64,000 bases of DNA from Azorinus chamasolen (Eukaryota > Mollusca > Bivalvia > Cardiida > Solecurtidae), in NCBI GenBank assembly GCA_963576725.1, contig OY755244.1, positions 37,560,855 through 37,624,854 of the forward strand, given 5' to 3'. The notes beneath the pieces were generated by a model, which saw only the letters and a list, made by a program, of their open reading frames with translations, was not told the DNA's origin and did not search any database. Position numbers and translations under genes: made by a program. Below, in pieces: positions 11,566-23,777 of this stretch. Numbering within the stretch: position 1 is the first letter of the stretch; each line of letters begins with the position of its first letter.

Positions 11566-11794
11566 TTAACCCATTCTCGCATATTGACGCCTTTTGAGGC
11601 TAATGTAAAAGTTACTTTATGAAACCATTGTGATTAATAGAGCATTTGATCCACAGGAGCAAATGCTCTATTTATCACAATGGTTCCAAAACTACACAAT
11701 TCTGAAAAATTCCTTTTCTCTAGTTAATGCTCCTTTTTGGTAGATTTAATCAAAGAGGTTGGGTCTAAAAATAGCATAAGTGGGAATGGGTTAA
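11566..11794 (+). mobile_element. Family C MITE, full length
   Basis: TTAA-bounded, 229 bp; hairpin at about 11621-11690; closes with GGGAATGGGTTAA. Confidence 0.85.
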
Positions 11795-12053
11795 CAATAG
11801 ACTCCAAGTGGTGTCCTCTGATGAGGGTTTGCTCTGTTTGTCATTCAAAATTTTCCCACAAATTTATATAATAACCTTAGATTCATACAGTATGGACTCT
11901 TCCATTAAACACCAATGGATCATTCCACTTTGAAAATTCAGCATTCAAGGGTCAATCTACTTCACCAAATAAAGAATTCTCAGGTCCTCCTCTGATTCTA
12001 ACTTTTTACCTTTGAATCCATTTTTTTTTCAGAGTAAAATTTTCCATCATTTT

Positions 12054-12291
12054 TAAACCCTTTCCCTGTTCAATATTCATGTAAGAAATAATGACATCAT
12101 GAATATTTATTAGTTGAAATTTTATAATGTTAACTTTTCAAGGATTTATTTGCTTTGACAAAAAATGTAGAATTAGATCTATATCATGTCAAAGGCGAAC
12201 AGAACAGACCCCGATCAGACGGCTCTATAGGAGCCATCTAATCTGGGTATGTTTGCAAAAGTGTGATAACTGGGAAGAAGGAAAGGGTTAA
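12054..12291 (+). mobile_element. Family B MITE
   Basis: TTAAACCCTTTCCCTGTTCAATATTCATG start; hairpin about 12192-12255; ends AAAGGGTTAA, shared with the following E element. Confidence 0.8.
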
Positions 12292-12460
12292 ATCTTAAAA
12301 GTGGAGTCCATTCATAATGAAAGGATTGAATCCACTTGAAGATTTAAAATGACATACAGCGTAGAATTTGACCAGAGGGCTCCTACAGAAGGTCCCTGAT
12401 CTGGGTCTACATTGTTTGTAAATGCCAGTTAATTTGTTTCCTGCAATCAACCGCTTACTT
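12288..12460 (+). mobile_element. Family E MITE, decayed
   Basis: Shares TTAA 12288-12291 with the preceding B copy; hairpin at about 12350-12420. Confidence 0.6.
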
Positions 12461-12611
12461 GAAACAGTAATTTCAAATTCTGCATAGATTCTAGGTTTCA
12501 TTTGATTGTTTTCCAATACTTGTTTATTGACTACTGGCAGCAAGTTGTTGTTTCCGATCTTGCCTGAGAGCAAAACTATAATAAACCACCATAATGGGAT
12601 TCCTGAAGACC

Positions 12612-12850
12612 TGAACCCTTTCCTTCACATAAACGCCTTTTCATGCCTTTGCAAACAGAGTAGACCCTGATCAGACGGCTCCTATAGGAGCCCTTTGATC
12701 AGGGTCAGCTCTGTTTGCTAATGGAATTATATAAATCTGATTCTACAGCTTTTGTCTAAGCCAATAATTCTCCTTAAAATGTTTACGTTATGAAAATTAA
12801 GTGTAATGAATAATTACGATGTGAACATGCATAAATGTTCAGTAGGAAAA
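12612..12850 (-). mobile_element. Family B MITE
   Basis: Strong hairpin at about 12650-12719. Unusually, both arms read CCCTGATC, so it lacks the common T:T mismatch. Confidence 0.7.
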
Positions 12851-12865
12851 GTTTCACTGTTTCCT

Positions 12866-13025
12866 CCCTATATAAATACGCTTATCTACGCCTCTGTAAA
12901 AATCACCTGTAGGAGCGAATGCTCTATTTATCACAATGGTTTCCTTTTCTCTAGTTAATGCTCCTTTTCGGTAGATTCATTCAAAGAGGTTGGGTCTAAA
13001 AATAGCCTACGGAGGAATGGGTTAA
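12866..13025 (+). mobile_element. Family C MITE, hairpin arm deleted
   Basis: C start (CTATATAAATACGC) and tail (GGTTGGGTCTAAAA...GGGTTAA), but the left hairpin arm is missing. Confidence 0.65.
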
Positions 13026-13324
13026 AAGGATGCTTATGCATTCTCTTATTCATGCAAGTATGACACGTCAAATGTTGCATTCAATTTAACTTAACCCTTT
13101 CAATGTCAGACACAAGTGCACTTGTACTGGCATTTTCAAACAGTTTTGATCTAAATTAGCCCATTCCCTCATATAAAAGCATTTTCACACCTTTGCAGGC
13201 AGAGCCGACCCAGATCAGATGGCTCCTATTATAGGAGTCGTCTGATCAGGGACTGCTCTGTTGGCCTAGGAAATTATTATAGATCTGACTCACAGAGTGT
13301 TATATGAATGTAAATCAGACTCTG

Positions 13325-13535
13325 ACATCAGTCCTTTCAGTGCAGGAAACAAGTCACTAATGTTCTTTGCAAACAGTGTAGACCTAGATCAGAGGGTTCC
13401 TAGAGGAGCCCTCTCATCAGGGTCTGTAATGTTTGTCATGTTACACTTTTAGTTAGATATACCTTTGAACATTCACAGTAAGCTTGATCTTTTGGTATAG
13501 TCCATTTGAAAATTCAGCAATGAAAGGAGTATAAC
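13325..13535 (-). mobile_element. Family E MITE
   Basis: Reverse E copy, CAGTCCTTTCAGTGCAGGAAAC to CAGCAATGAAAGG; hairpin about 13367-13436. Confidence 0.7.
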
Positions 13536-13770
13536 TCTTTCTCTGTTGAATATTCATGTAAAAAAATAATTACATCATGAATATTTACTAGCTGATTTTT
13601 TAAAATGGTATTAGTTTTGATATTGGTAGAAACTGAAGTCAGATCTACTGATATTAGATCAATAGGAAGTTATACGCAGCAAACCCGGATCAGAATGGCT
13701 CCTACAGGAGCTGTCTGATCAGATCTGGATCTTCTCCATTTGTAAAGGCAAGAAAAAGTATCACAGTTAA
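13535..13770 (+). mobile_element. Family B MITE
   Basis: Starts AACTCTTTCTCTGTTGAATATTCATG; its end abuts the A element at the shared TTAA 13767-13770. Confidence 0.65.
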
Positions 13771-14009
13771 CCCTAAATTTCCTCATATAAAAGTGTTTTC
13801 ACGCATCTGCAAACAGAGTAGACCCAGATCAGACGGCTCCTAGAGGAGCCGTCTGATCAGGTTTGCTAATAGAATGTCAAAGATCCGTGTCTTTACTTTC
13901 TAAAATGGCTACAGTGCTACACCTTCCATATTTCATTATACCCTTTTTGTCCATGAATATTCAGTAGGCATTCAAATTTGTAATAAACACAGAATAGGGA
14001 AAGGGTTAA
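13767..14009 (+). mobile_element. Family A MITE
   Basis: TTAA-bounded, 243 bp. The right hairpin arm lost about 13 bp after GATCAG. Confidence 0.82.
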
Positions 14010-14354
14010 CTGACTACAGAAGAAAGAAGTACATAATTTGGCAGAATCTGACTGGAACGAAGTCAGGTGAAAGACATACCCTGATTATTACTTCTGACTA
14101 GAATTAAACGCACAAACATCTGATTCCTAAGCTCTAATGACATTTACAGGCTATTATGCTCCAATCTGGAATAAGTGGAGAAATACTTTGCAGTTCAAGT
14201 GGGAAAAGGATGTTACTAGAGGCCCAGATAAGATGGGTAAATCAAAACATTGGTATTTTACATAAAGCCTTTGGCTTTGCATGTATAAGGTAACATATCA
14301 CTCGGAATGCCCAACTTTATTCTCTACTAGACCTGATATACCAGATGTAACCCT
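14010..14354. other. No gene or repeat recognised
   Basis: Low-complexity AT-rich sequence without a convincing frame, splice-bounded exon or repeat family. Confidence 0.5.
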
Positions 14355-14606
14355 TTAACCCTTTCCCTGTTCTGTAATTAGGCCAAATTTCAATATCTAC
14401 TGAATATTCATTAGCAAAATAGATATAAAGAAATATGGAATGTGAAACATTGTAGACATTTTAGAAAGCAAAGAAACAGATCTATCAAATTCTATAAGCA
14501 AACAGCAGACCCTGATCAGACGGCTCCTCTAGGAGCCGTCTGATCTGGGTCTACTCTGTTTGCACATGCGTGAAAACACGTTTATATGAGGGAGGGAAAG
14601 GGTTAA
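14355..14606 (-). mobile_element. Family A MITE, full length
   Basis: Reverse copy, 252 bp between TTAA sites; hairpin about 14501-14565; ends GGGAAAGGGTTAA. Confidence 0.87.
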
Positions 14607-14699
14607 ACACTGAATTTTAAAATGGACTGTTCCAAAATTCAATCAGGTCAACCTTACTGTAATATTCAAGGATTTTTTAAAAGAAAAGTGTAACACTAC

Positions 14700-14880
14700 A
14701 AAGAAGATGGAAGATGGAATATTGTTGCTATTTTAGAAAAGTAAAGAAACAGATCGCTCAAAATCCATTAATAGCAAACAATGCAGACCCAGATCAGACA
14801 ACTCCTCTATGAGCCATATGATCTGGGTCTACTCTGTTCGTATTTGTGTGAAAATGCATTTATATGAAGGAAAGGGTAAA
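14700..14880 (-). mobile_element. Family A MITE, truncated
   Basis: Reverse copy lacking its first ~80 bp; hairpin about 14775-14842. Confidence 0.65.
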
Positions 14881-15175
14881 TTAATAAATCAAAGGCACAT
14901 AAGTCTAGACCTACAAGTCTAAACTTAGCTAAATATAACTGATCTTGGCCGAGATCTTTATAATGGCCATACACGCCGATTGCTCGAGACTTGTAGACCA
15001 GTGCTAGAGATTAAAACACACTAAATGAGAACAGACTTACAACAAACCATTAGAGATCTTTGACAATCCAAAAAACTAATTTTGAGCATTTCATGTTCTG
15101 CTTAGCAAAAATAGGATGGAGTACTGGGGACTGATAGTTGTAGCAGACAGCAATAACGCATTCACTTTGCATGTA

Positions 15176-15379
15176 CAGTAAAACCTCTCTATAACGACCA
15201 CTAAATTACATCATGTATTTCATGTTAAAGGCAGGTGGATGCTTAAAGCAAGGTGAAAGTAAAACAGAACGCTCCTATGGGAGCGTTCTGTTTCACTTTC
15301 ACCTTGCTTAAAGCAACCACCTGCCCAAAATACCAACTAATTAACATAATTTAGTGGTCGTTAGAGCGAGGTTTCACTG
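15176..15379. mobile_element. TA-target MITE (pogo/Tc1-mariner-like ends) with hairpin core
   Basis: CAGTAAAACCTCTCTATAACG ... GAGGTTTCACTG flanked by TA. The middle is a long palindrome GCAGGTGG..GCTTAAAGCAAGGTG.. Confidence 0.85.
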
Positions 15380-15469
15380 TACAACATTTACCAAATTACC
15401 AAATTACAGTGTATCTGAATTCATACAATTCATAATATCATGTTTTTATTAGAATGTGAAAACTAGTAT

Positions 15470-15590
15470 ACAAGCATTAATACAAACAGTGCAGACCCAG
15501 ATCAGATAGCTGCTCTTAGAGCAGCCTATGATCAGGATCTGCACTATTTGTCATTCAAAATCCTCTAGCAAATTTAAGCTAATGAACTTA
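15470..15590 (-). mobile_element. Family E fragment
   Basis: Hairpin AAACAGTGCAGACCCAGATC...GGATCTGCACTATTTG with the E tail ATTCAAAATCCTCTAGC. Confidence 0.6.
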
Positions 15591-15841
15591 ACTCTTTCCC
15601 TGTTCTATGTTTATTTCAAATTCCAATACCTAATGAATATTCATTAATAAAATAGTTATAAAGAAATAAGCAAGGTGGACCATTGTAGACATTTAAGAAA
15701 GCAAAGAAACAGATCTATCAAATTCTATTAGCAAACAGAGTAGACCCTGATCAGACGGCTCCTCTAGGAGCTGTCTGATCTGGGTCTACTCTTGTTTGCA
15801 CATGCGTGAAAAAAAACACATTTATATGAGGGAAAGGTTAA
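15588..15841 (-). mobile_element. Family A MITE, full length
   Basis: 254 bp between TTAA sites; hairpin about 15732-15798; ends GAGGGAAAGGTTAA. Confidence 0.85.
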
Positions 15842-15850
15842 TACATGTAA

Positions 15851-16043
15851 TTAACCCTTTCATTAATTATAAACATATTTCCATGCCTTTGAAAACAGAG
15901 TAGACCCAGATCATACGGCTCTAGTAGTCATATAATAGATCTGACTCTGCAGTTTTTACCAATATAAAAATTTATGTGTACATTATTATGCTATTATAAT
16001 AAATATTCATGATGTCATTATTTCTTACATGAATATTCAAAAG
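15851..16043 (-). mobile_element. Family B MITE with half a hairpin
   Basis: Starts TTAACCCTTTCATTAATTAT; keeps the arm GAGTAGACCCAGATC but has lost the second arm; ends with the CATGAATATTCA block. Confidence 0.65.
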
Positions 16044-16237
16044 GGAAAAGGACAAACACTGATGGACCATTCTGATTTGAATATTCAGTGTTGACGGAGC
16101 TGCCAGTACTTCAGAAAGTTTTATAGCAATCTTTGAGATTTTGGATCTGAGCCCATGACAGACTAACACGTCCTTCAAAACAGAATGCTGCAATGCAAAG
16201 AATGTTCACATTGTAAGTATATACTATACTATAATCA

Positions 16238-16451
16238 TTAACCCTTTCAAAGCTGAATTTTCAGAGTGGAACAGTCCATTAGTGTTTAACTATGGAGTCC
16301 ACTCAGTATGAAAGGGCTTAAGCTAGCTCCAGGATTTTAAAATGTCAAACAGTGCAGACCCAGATCAGAGGGCTCCTCTAGGAGCCCTCTGATCTGGGTC
16401 TTCACTGTTTGCATGTGCCAGTGTACGCGTGTCCTGACTTCAAAGGGTTAA
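16238..16451 (+). mobile_element. Family E MITE, full length
   Basis: TTAA-bounded, 214 bp; well-paired hairpin at 16346-16411; ends CTTCAAAGGGTTAA. Confidence 0.85.
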
Positions 16452-16789
16452 ACCTTGAATTTGGCACAACAGTAGCAAATTTGCATCTATTTATACAAAC
16501 TGCCTGCATTCAGACGAGACATTGAATAATTTAACATATCATCAGGATCCAAACTGTTTGACACCGGCTTACTGCATTTATGGAGAGAATGGAAGCAATA
16601 TTAATGTTAAGAAATGTAGCAGACGACAAATTTAGCAGACAACAATGTGTATACGTATGGTTAACATTGAGGCTGTATAATCAAAGGGAGATAACAACTT
16701 TCAGTTTATCATCCCAGACAGACCCAAGTTATCTGCCTTTGAAAATGATGCTTAAAGCATGAAAATTCTTGACATAAAACTTGCAATCC

Positions 16790-17041
16790 TTAACCATTTC
16801 CTTCATATAAACACCTTTTTTATGCATTTGCAAACAGAATAGACCCAGATCAGATGGCTCTTATAGGAGCAGTCTGATCAGGGTCTGCTGTTTGATTTTG
16901 GCATGAAATAGTTTGGATTTTACACTGTTTTTGTCAAAGCAAAAACAAAATTTCTGAAAGGCTTTCATTATAAAACTTCAGCTTATAAATATTCACAGTG
17001 TCATAATTTCTTACATGAATATTGAACAGGGAAAGGGTTAA
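16790..17041 (-). mobile_element. Family B MITE, full length
   Basis: TTAA-bounded; hairpin about 16828-16893; carries CATGAATATTGAACAGGG. Confidence 0.83.
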
Positions 17042-17116
17042 AGCCCAGTGTATGATTGAGCAAAAATCACGAAACCAGTTTATGGTGATGCAATTTATCT
17101 CTTACTATTTGCATGC

Positions 17117-17330
17117 TTAAATCTTTGCACACTAAGTAATTTTTCGTCTGCAACAATTGTCATCTGCTTCAATTCTTAAAATAAACTTTCTCTCAATTTT
17201 TTGCAAAAATATTGTCAAGATGACAAAAAGTTTGGATCCTGATGAGACGCCGCATTATGCGGCGTCTCATCTGGATCCAAACTGTTTGCATAGGTTATCA
17301 CAGTTTCGCTGCTAGCGTGCAAAGAGTTAA
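17117..17330 (-). mobile_element. Family F MITE
   Basis: TTAA-bounded, 214 bp. Palindrome of GTTTGGATCCTGATGAGACG and GCGTCTCATCTGGATCCAAAC at 17229-17283, with GTCGTCTGC-type outer sequence. Confidence 0.85.
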
Positions 17331-17818
17331 GTGGCATATTTGTGAACAAACCTCGAAACAAACAGCTTGGATCCAGATGAGATGTCAAGCGAGATGTCAA
17401 GCACCTTGTCATTGCATCAGGATTCAGACTTCACTGATAATGTTTTTGGTAAAACAATAGAGAAAATCTTCTTTCAGAATTTGTAGAAGACTAAAACAAT
17501 TGACAGTCTTAGTGTCAGTCTCTATAATAAACAGTTCAGGGTTTTCCCCAGAAATTTATGAAGGCATGTTGCATCTGACGCGTAAATCTGGTTTCAGTAT
17601 AACATATAAAACTATTTATCCATAAATAGGCATTATTGTATCAAATTAAAATGGTTTTCACACATATCTGATAAAAAACAGTACAGAATTTTATAGTAAT
17701 TTTTTGAATTTGGGCATTTGAAGTAACTCAAATGCAATATGTATAAAAGTCCTTTGAAAATTAAGGCATGTTGCAAGAGATACTTTGACTAATTAAGGCA
17801 TGTTGCATGCGACATGCC

Positions 17819-18067
17819 TTAACCCTTCTCTTGCTGAATTTTAAAATACATTTCTCCTTCTTTACCCATGTCCTGTTGTATAATTACATATATCTTCACT
17901 GTGTACAAGTATTTCGCTGTGCAATCACTGCTGTGGAGTGAACTGGATGCACATCAACTTGTAAATAGTGCAGACCCTGATGAGACAGCTCCTGCAGGAG
18001 CTGTCTCATCTGGGCCTTCACTATTTATAGGTAGGTATATTGACGTGAATAGCAAGTGAAGGGTTAA
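17819..18067 (+). mobile_element. Family D MITE, full length (copy D1)
   Basis: 249 bp between TTAA sites. Starts TTAACCCTTCTCTTGCTGAA; hairpin AATAGTGCAGACCCTGATGA...GGGCCTTCACTATTTA at about 17963-18030; ends GTGAAGGGTTAA. It supplies the empty-site sequence for the nested insertion at 43030. Confidence 0.9.
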
Positions 18068-18167
18068 AATTAATTGCACTGAGTAAAGACTTTCACTTTA
18101 AAATCTTGGAGTACATATCACTAAACAGCCCCAACAATTATTCAACTGATAAAATGATATTTCAAAT

Positions 18168-19660
18168 AAACAAGAGGGCCAGAATGGCCCTGAAGCGCTC
18201 ACCAGACAATCAGAGGAGAAGATTTTCAAAGTTTTCACTATATGTTTCTATTGAAAACTAGCAGGCCCTGGGGCAGGCCAATTTTGACCCCAGGGGTGTA
18301 ATTTATATAACTTTTGTAGAGGACTTGAACATGATGCTATGAGCCAAATATTAAAGCTGAGAACCTTTCAGTTTCAGAGGAGAAGATTTTCAAAGTTTTC
18401 TCTATATGTTTCTGCTGAAAACTACCCACCCCTGGGACGGGGCCAATTTTGACCCCAGGGCCATAATTCATATAACTGTTGTAGAGGACCTATAAATGAT
18501 GCTATGTGCCAAACATGAAAGCTATGAACTTTCCAGATTCAGAGAAGAAGATTTTCAAAGTTTTCACTATTTGTTTCCATTGAAAACTGCCCACCCCTGG
18601 GGCGGGGACAATTTTGACCCCAGGGCAATAATTAATATAACGTTTGTAGAAGACCTGAACATGATGCTCAGTGCCACATATGAAAGCTGGGTGCCTTCCA
18701 GTTTCAGAGGAGAAGATTTTCAAAGATTTCACTATTTGTTTCTATTGAAAACTGCCCATCCCTGGGGCGGGGCCAATTTTGACCCCAGGGGCATAATTTA
18801 TATAACTTTTGTAGAGGACCTGAACATGATGCTATGTGCCAAATATGAAAGCTGAGAAACTTCTGATTTCAAAGGAGAAGATTTTCAAAGATTTACTATA
18901 TGTTTCTATTGAAAACTTCCCACCCCTGGGGCGGGGCCAATTTTGACCCCAGGGGCATAATTTATATAACTTTTGTAGAGGACCTATAGGTGATGGTATG
19001 TACCAAAGATGAAAGCTGAGAACCCTGTAGATTCAGAGGAGAAGATTTTCAAAGTTTTCACACTATATTTTTATTGGAAACTGCCCACCCCTGGGGCGGG
19101 CCAATTTTGACCCCAGGGCCTTAATTTATATAACTTTTGTAGAGGACCTGAATATGTTGCTCTGTGCCAAATAGGAAAGATGAGAGCCTTTTAGTTTCAG
19201 AGGAGAAGATTTTCAAAGATTTCATTCAATTTGTTTCTATTGAAAACTGCCAACTCCTGGGGCGGGGCCAATTTTGACCCCAGGGTCATAATTTATATAA
19301 CTTTTGTAGGACCTGAACATGATGCTATGTGCCAATTATGAAAGCTGAGAACCTTCTGGTTTCAGAGGAGAAGATTTTCAAAGTTTTACTATATGTTTCT
19401 ATTGAAAACTTCCAACCCCTGGGGCGGGGCCAATTTTGACCCCAGGGGCATAATTTATATAACTTTTGTAGAGGACCTATAGGTGATGCTATGTACCAAG
19501 ATGAAAGCTGAGAACCCTGTAGATTCAGAGGAGAAGATTTTTAAAGGTTCAAATTGTTGACGCCCGACGACGGACGACGCACGACGCACACCGCACGACG
19601 ACGGACATCTGGCGATCACAAAAGCTCACCCTGAGCACTTTGTGCTCTGGTGAGCTAAAA
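18168..19660 (+). mobile_element. Helentron-like element 2
   Basis: Begins AACAAGAGGGCCAGAATGGC...GCTCACC. The anchor GATTTTCAAAG recurs at 18221, 18385, 18550, 18715, 18880, 19044, 19208 and 19373 (19536 slightly changed), a period of 163-165 bp. An ACGACGGACG-rich tract (19560-19607) follows, then a terminal hairpin AGCTCACC..GAGCAC-TTT-GTGCTC..GGTGAGCT at 19623-19656. The 3' hairpin and absence of inverted ends fit Helitron/Helentron elements. No Rep/helicase frame, so non-autonomous. Confidence 0.82.
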
Positions 19661-19704
19661 ATAATCAGTTCTAGTATACAACCAAGTCTGTATAAATAAA
19701 TGTT

Positions 19705-19900
19705 TCGCCCTTCTCCTATTGAATATTCATGTTTGAAAGAACGACATCAGAAATATTTATGATTATAATGACATACAGTTAAACCTCTCTAGAAACTGTA
19801 GAATCATATCCATACCATATCATAAGCAAACAGAGCAGACCCTGATCAGATGGCTCCGTCTGATCTGGGTCTACTCTGTAAATGCAAAGGTTTAAAGAGG
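19705..19900 (+). mobile_element. Family B MITE, internally deleted
   Basis: TTGAATATTCATG block, then a hairpin whose centre has lost about 12 bp at 19850-19862. Confidence 0.65.
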
Positions 19901-19974
19901 CATGTTTATGGAGGACAGGATAAAAAATTCAATATTCACAGTCAGTATTTCTGACATGATTATTCATCAAGTAG

Positions 19975-20151
19975 CAGAGCTACAGATAACGGTGCATACT
20001 CAAATAATAAAATCATCATTTCTCCACCAAACCCTATGTTGTGACCACTCTTTAGAATCGTCTCGAAGAGACGATTCTAAAGAGTGGTCATAACAAAGGG
20101 TTTGGTGGAGAAATGAAAAAGTTATTCTTGAAAATCTTATCTGGAGCTCTG
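19975..20151. mobile_element. CACCAAACCC-core MITE, best copy
   Basis: Ends CAGAGCTACAGATAA / CTTATCTGGAGCTCTG. Near-perfect hairpin at 20020-20115, with GATTCTAAAGAGTGGTCA in the right arm. Confidence 0.85.
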
Positions 20152-20440
20152 AGTAAAAGTTAAAAGTGATCAAAAGAAGAAAATCTCACCTATTCCTCCA
20201 AGTATCGCACTCGGCATAACACACACAATTCAAGATGTTCCCAATTCGATCAAAAGGTAATATTCCGAATAATTCAAGTGTACTCACTTGTGTGATATTA
20301 TAGAGGTCATATCATCACATCCTGATGAAGCCTTAATATGCTTTTCTTCAGTCTAACTGTCTCTGTTCCTTAAGTCCGATCTTACTCTGTACCATTCCTA
20401 ATTACGAGAATTTTCTATTTTTGATATAACGATTGTTTTT

Positions 20441-20662
20441 TAACCCTTATCAGTGTGGAACACGAGTGTACTGCAATTTACAATCAGTGTAGACCCTGAT
20501 TAGAGGGTTCCAAAAGGAGCCCTCTGATCAGGGTCTTCACTGTTTCACAGTCATTCAATATTCTCTAGCTAATTAAATATGTCGTACAAAATGGACATAT
20601 TAAAGTTAAATATCGATGGGCTATTCATGTTGAATATTAAGCATTTAAGAGGGTAATCACTA
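20441..20662 (-). mobile_element. Family E MITE
   Basis: Reverse E copy; hairpin about 20482-20552. Both arms read CCCTGAT, one of the few exceptions to the asymmetric pattern. Confidence 0.65.
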
Positions 20663-20689
20663 ATCATTGTTATTCACTTAACCTGGTGA

Positions 20690-20937
20690 TTTCCCTGTTC
20701 TATATTTATTCCAAATGTCAATACCTACTGAATATTTATGGACAAAATGTTACATGTATAATGAAATATAGAAGTTGGAACATTGCAGCCATTTTAAAAA
20801 GTAAAGAAACATATCTATCAAATTCCATAAGCAAACAGAGCAGACCCTGATCAGATGGCTCCTATAGAAGCCATCTGATCTGGGTCTACTCTGTTTGCAA
20901 ATGCGTGAAAATACATTTATATGAGGGAAAGGGTTAA
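20690..20937 (-). mobile_element. Family A MITE
   Basis: Reverse A copy with a well-preserved hairpin about 20833-20899; ends GGGAAAGGGTTAA. Confidence 0.82.
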
Positions 20938-21015
20938 GCTTCCTCTTTATATACTGTTTTCAATAGCTATTTACTTCCTCTGGCTATCTGCCCCTTGGGA
21001 AAAACACTTAATTCT

Positions 21016-21470
21016 CAACCCTTTATACTATGAATAGTCATGCAAGAAATAATGACATCATGGATATGCATGAAAGTGCATGAAAATTGCACTACGAAAT
21101 AATAGAATATTTTCATGACATGTACACGTGAGATACTAGTACAGATATAGATTTATATTATGTTATAAGCAAACAGAGCAGACCCTTATCAGATGTCTTC
21201 TGCAGGAGCCGTCTGATCTGGGTCTTCCAGAGTTCCAGATAAGATGCGTAAATTAAAACATTTTCAAGAATAACTCCATTATTTCTCCATCAAACCCTAT
21301 GTTGTCACCACTCTTTGGAATCGTCTCTCCGAGATGATTCTAAAGAGTGGTAACAACTGTCAACATAGGGTTTGGTGGAGAAATGACGATTTGAGTATGC
21401 ACGGTTATCTGGTGCTCTGGTCTTCTCTGTTTATAAAGGCATGAAAAAATGTATCTATTTCATATTAATT
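21016..21470 (+). mobile_element. Family B MITE, split by a CACCAAACCC-core element
   Basis: Left part with the hairpin (about 21172-21225), right part from 21421. Removing the insert restores GGGTCTTCTCTGTTTA, the normal arm. Confidence 0.75.
21228..21419. mobile_element. CACCAAACCC-core MITE
   Basis: CCAGAGTTCCAGATAAGATG ... GGTTATCTGGTGCTCTGG, flanked by TCTT on both sides. Confidence 0.78.
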
Positions 21471-21660
21471 CTTTTCATGCTAGCGGCGAAACTGTGATTA
21501 CCTATGCAAACAGTTTGGATCCAGATGAGACACCGCATAATGCGGCGTCTCATCAGGATCTAAACTGTTTGTCATCTTGAGTATATTTTTGCAAAGAAAT
21601 GAAAGTTTATTTTAAGAATTGAAGCAGACGACAATTGTTGCAGACGAAACATTATATTAA
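21465..21660 (+). mobile_element. Family F MITE
   Basis: GCTAGCGGCGAAACTG start; palindrome at about 21508-21571 with CACCGCATAATGCGGCG at its centre; the far end is shortened. Confidence 0.75.
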
Positions 21661-22343
21661 CATTATTATTAACATCATACTGTTTTCAAACTCAGTTTTA
21701 CTGTAAGTGCATGTGCAAAACACTGAAGCAATGTTAAGGCCATTCTAATAATTACTATTATAAGATGGCATGATAAATGCCTGACAGATAAGATTATACG
21801 TAGATCAATACATTTCGTATCTCCAAAAAGTTTAGACAGATCAATACACCTCACCAACAGCTCTAGAGTTTATATCATAATATGTATAAGTTGCAAACAA
21901 GAAGTTTCTCCCGAAGGAACGTCCTGCATTAATTCTTTCTGCATTTACCAAAAACAGTATGTATACAAAATAATGCCAAAATCATCATTAATATATAAAG
22001 AAGCTGTTCTTTAAAATATTTTAATTTTTAAAAGCAGCTGATATGGGCCTCAGAGTGTTTACCCTTTCAAATTCAATACTAAGTAACGTTTATTTGCAAA
22101 ATTGTCGTCTGCTACAATTCAAACAGCATAATTTGTCTTCCATTTCTTTTCAAGAAGCAGTGTCTGAGTCATCAAAGTCTGGATTCTGGGTCCATGCTTA
22201 TAAAGCTTTTAGATGAGTCTGAGTTTCATTCTCAAGCTTTTGATTGGTCAGATTTGAGTTCCCAAGCTTTTGATTGGTCAGATTTGAGCCAAAGCATGGA
22301 CCCGGGATGTTGAGTAACATGGAGTCTCATATAGATGACAAAT

Positions 22344-22534
22344 CAGAGCTACAGATAAAGTTGTGTACCCAAGAAATAATTATTTTTTTCTCCACCAAAC
22401 CCTGTACTATGACCACTCTTTAGAATCGTCTCGGAGAGACAATTCTAAAGAGTGGTCACAGTACAGGGTTTGGTGGAAAAATAAAGGAGTTATTCTTGAA
22501 AATGTTTAATTTTACGCATCTTATCTGGACTACT
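22344..22534. mobile_element. CACCAAACCC-core MITE
   Basis: CAGAGCTACAGATAA ... CTTATCTGGACTACTG; hairpin about 22392-22482 with CAAACCCTGTACTATGACC. Confidence 0.78.
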
Positions 22535-22566
22535 GACAAATATTTGCCAAGGTCATCACATAATGG

Positions 22567-23041
22567 TTAACCCACTCCCTGTTTTACCCTTTTACTCTCC
22601 CCGTTTAATATTTATGTAATATTGTCACATCATAAACTTTAATTAGCTAAATTTTTATAATGGTGTGATGTATATTACTTGCCCATGTTTTGGTATTGGT
22701 AGATACTAGCAAGGCCCAGATCTAGATAAGATGTGTAAATTGAAACATTTTCAAGAATAGCTCCTTTATTTCTCCAACAAACCCTATATACTGTGACAAC
22801 TCTTTAAAATCGTCTCAGAGAGACGATTCTAAAGATTGGTCACAGTGTTATTGTTTGGTGGAGGAAAGACAATTTTGGTATTTGGGTATGCACCTTTATC
22901 TGTAGCTCTGTAAGTCTATTATATAGATTCATTAGCAAACAGAGAAGATCCTGATCAGACGGCACCTATAGGAGTCATCTTATCTGGGTCTACTCTGTTT
23001 GCAGGTGTGTGGAAAAGCTTTTGTATGAGGGAAAGGGTTAA
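22567..23041 (+). mobile_element. Family B MITE, split by a CACCAAACCC-core element
   Basis: TTAA 22567 to TTAA 23038-23041; hairpin at about 22932-23003; insert at about 22717-22910. Confidence 0.75.
22717..22910. mobile_element. CACCAAACCC-core MITE, nested
   Basis: CAGATCTAGATAAGATG ... CTTTATCTGTAGCTCTG with the hairpin at about 22771-22862. Confidence 0.75.
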
Positions 23042-23125
23042 ATATTCAATAAGTGCCACTGTACATGTGGTCCATTGGAAGTTTTTCCAAAAATATCTTT
23101 GTTTCATTAGATCTATAAAAATTAT

Positions 23126-23457
23126 TTTCATCCTTTCCTTCATTATCATATATCGTAAACACTTTTTCACGTGTTTGCTAACAGAGTAGACCCTAAGTCA
23201 GACAGCATCAGTCTTGAGAAACTTCCTGATCAAAGTCTGTTCTGTTTGCTTAGAACATGTAAAAATGATGTTACAGCTTTTGTCATTGCATAAAATTTCC
23301 TTGTAAAGTTGACATTATGAAAACTCAGCTAATAAATATTCATGATATCATTATTTCTTACTGACTATTCATACTGCAATGATAAAAAATTCCAGTTTCA
23401 TTTTAAAAATTCATTTAAATAATATTCATGATGTCATTTTTTTTTTTGTGAAGGGTT
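23126..23457 (-). mobile_element. Family B MITE with duplicated tail
   Basis: Reverse B copy; hairpin about 23182-23252 (decayed). The AAATATTCATGATGTCATT block occurs twice (about 23335 and 23420). Confidence 0.6.
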
Positions 23458-23777
23458 AGTTGAAAATAATTATAAAGAAGTCAAACAACTTTCATCTGTT
23501 AAATCTTGTTTCAAATTTAGTTTCAAGTTTTATTATGTTTAAGTAAAAAGTTACCGAATATCAAATATCGCTAGTTGTACTCCAAAATGTTCCACACCAA
23601 GTAAAAACACTTGTGATTAAAGCACATGACCCTATTTGAACATGCAGACAGCTACAACACAGTATCCAAATTGAATGTCAATTCTATTCTTAACCTTGGG
23701 AAAAATCCAACAAACATGCCTATGTCTAGAGACAAATTATGATAAATGCTCAAATTTGTTCTGTTTACATATGTCTA
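23458..23777. other. No gene or repeat recognised
   Basis: AT-rich sequence; nothing supports an exon or a known element. Confidence 0.45.

Noticed and set aside
18496..18855. 119-residue frame with an internal repeat
   Set aside because: Covers monomers of Helentron-like element 2.
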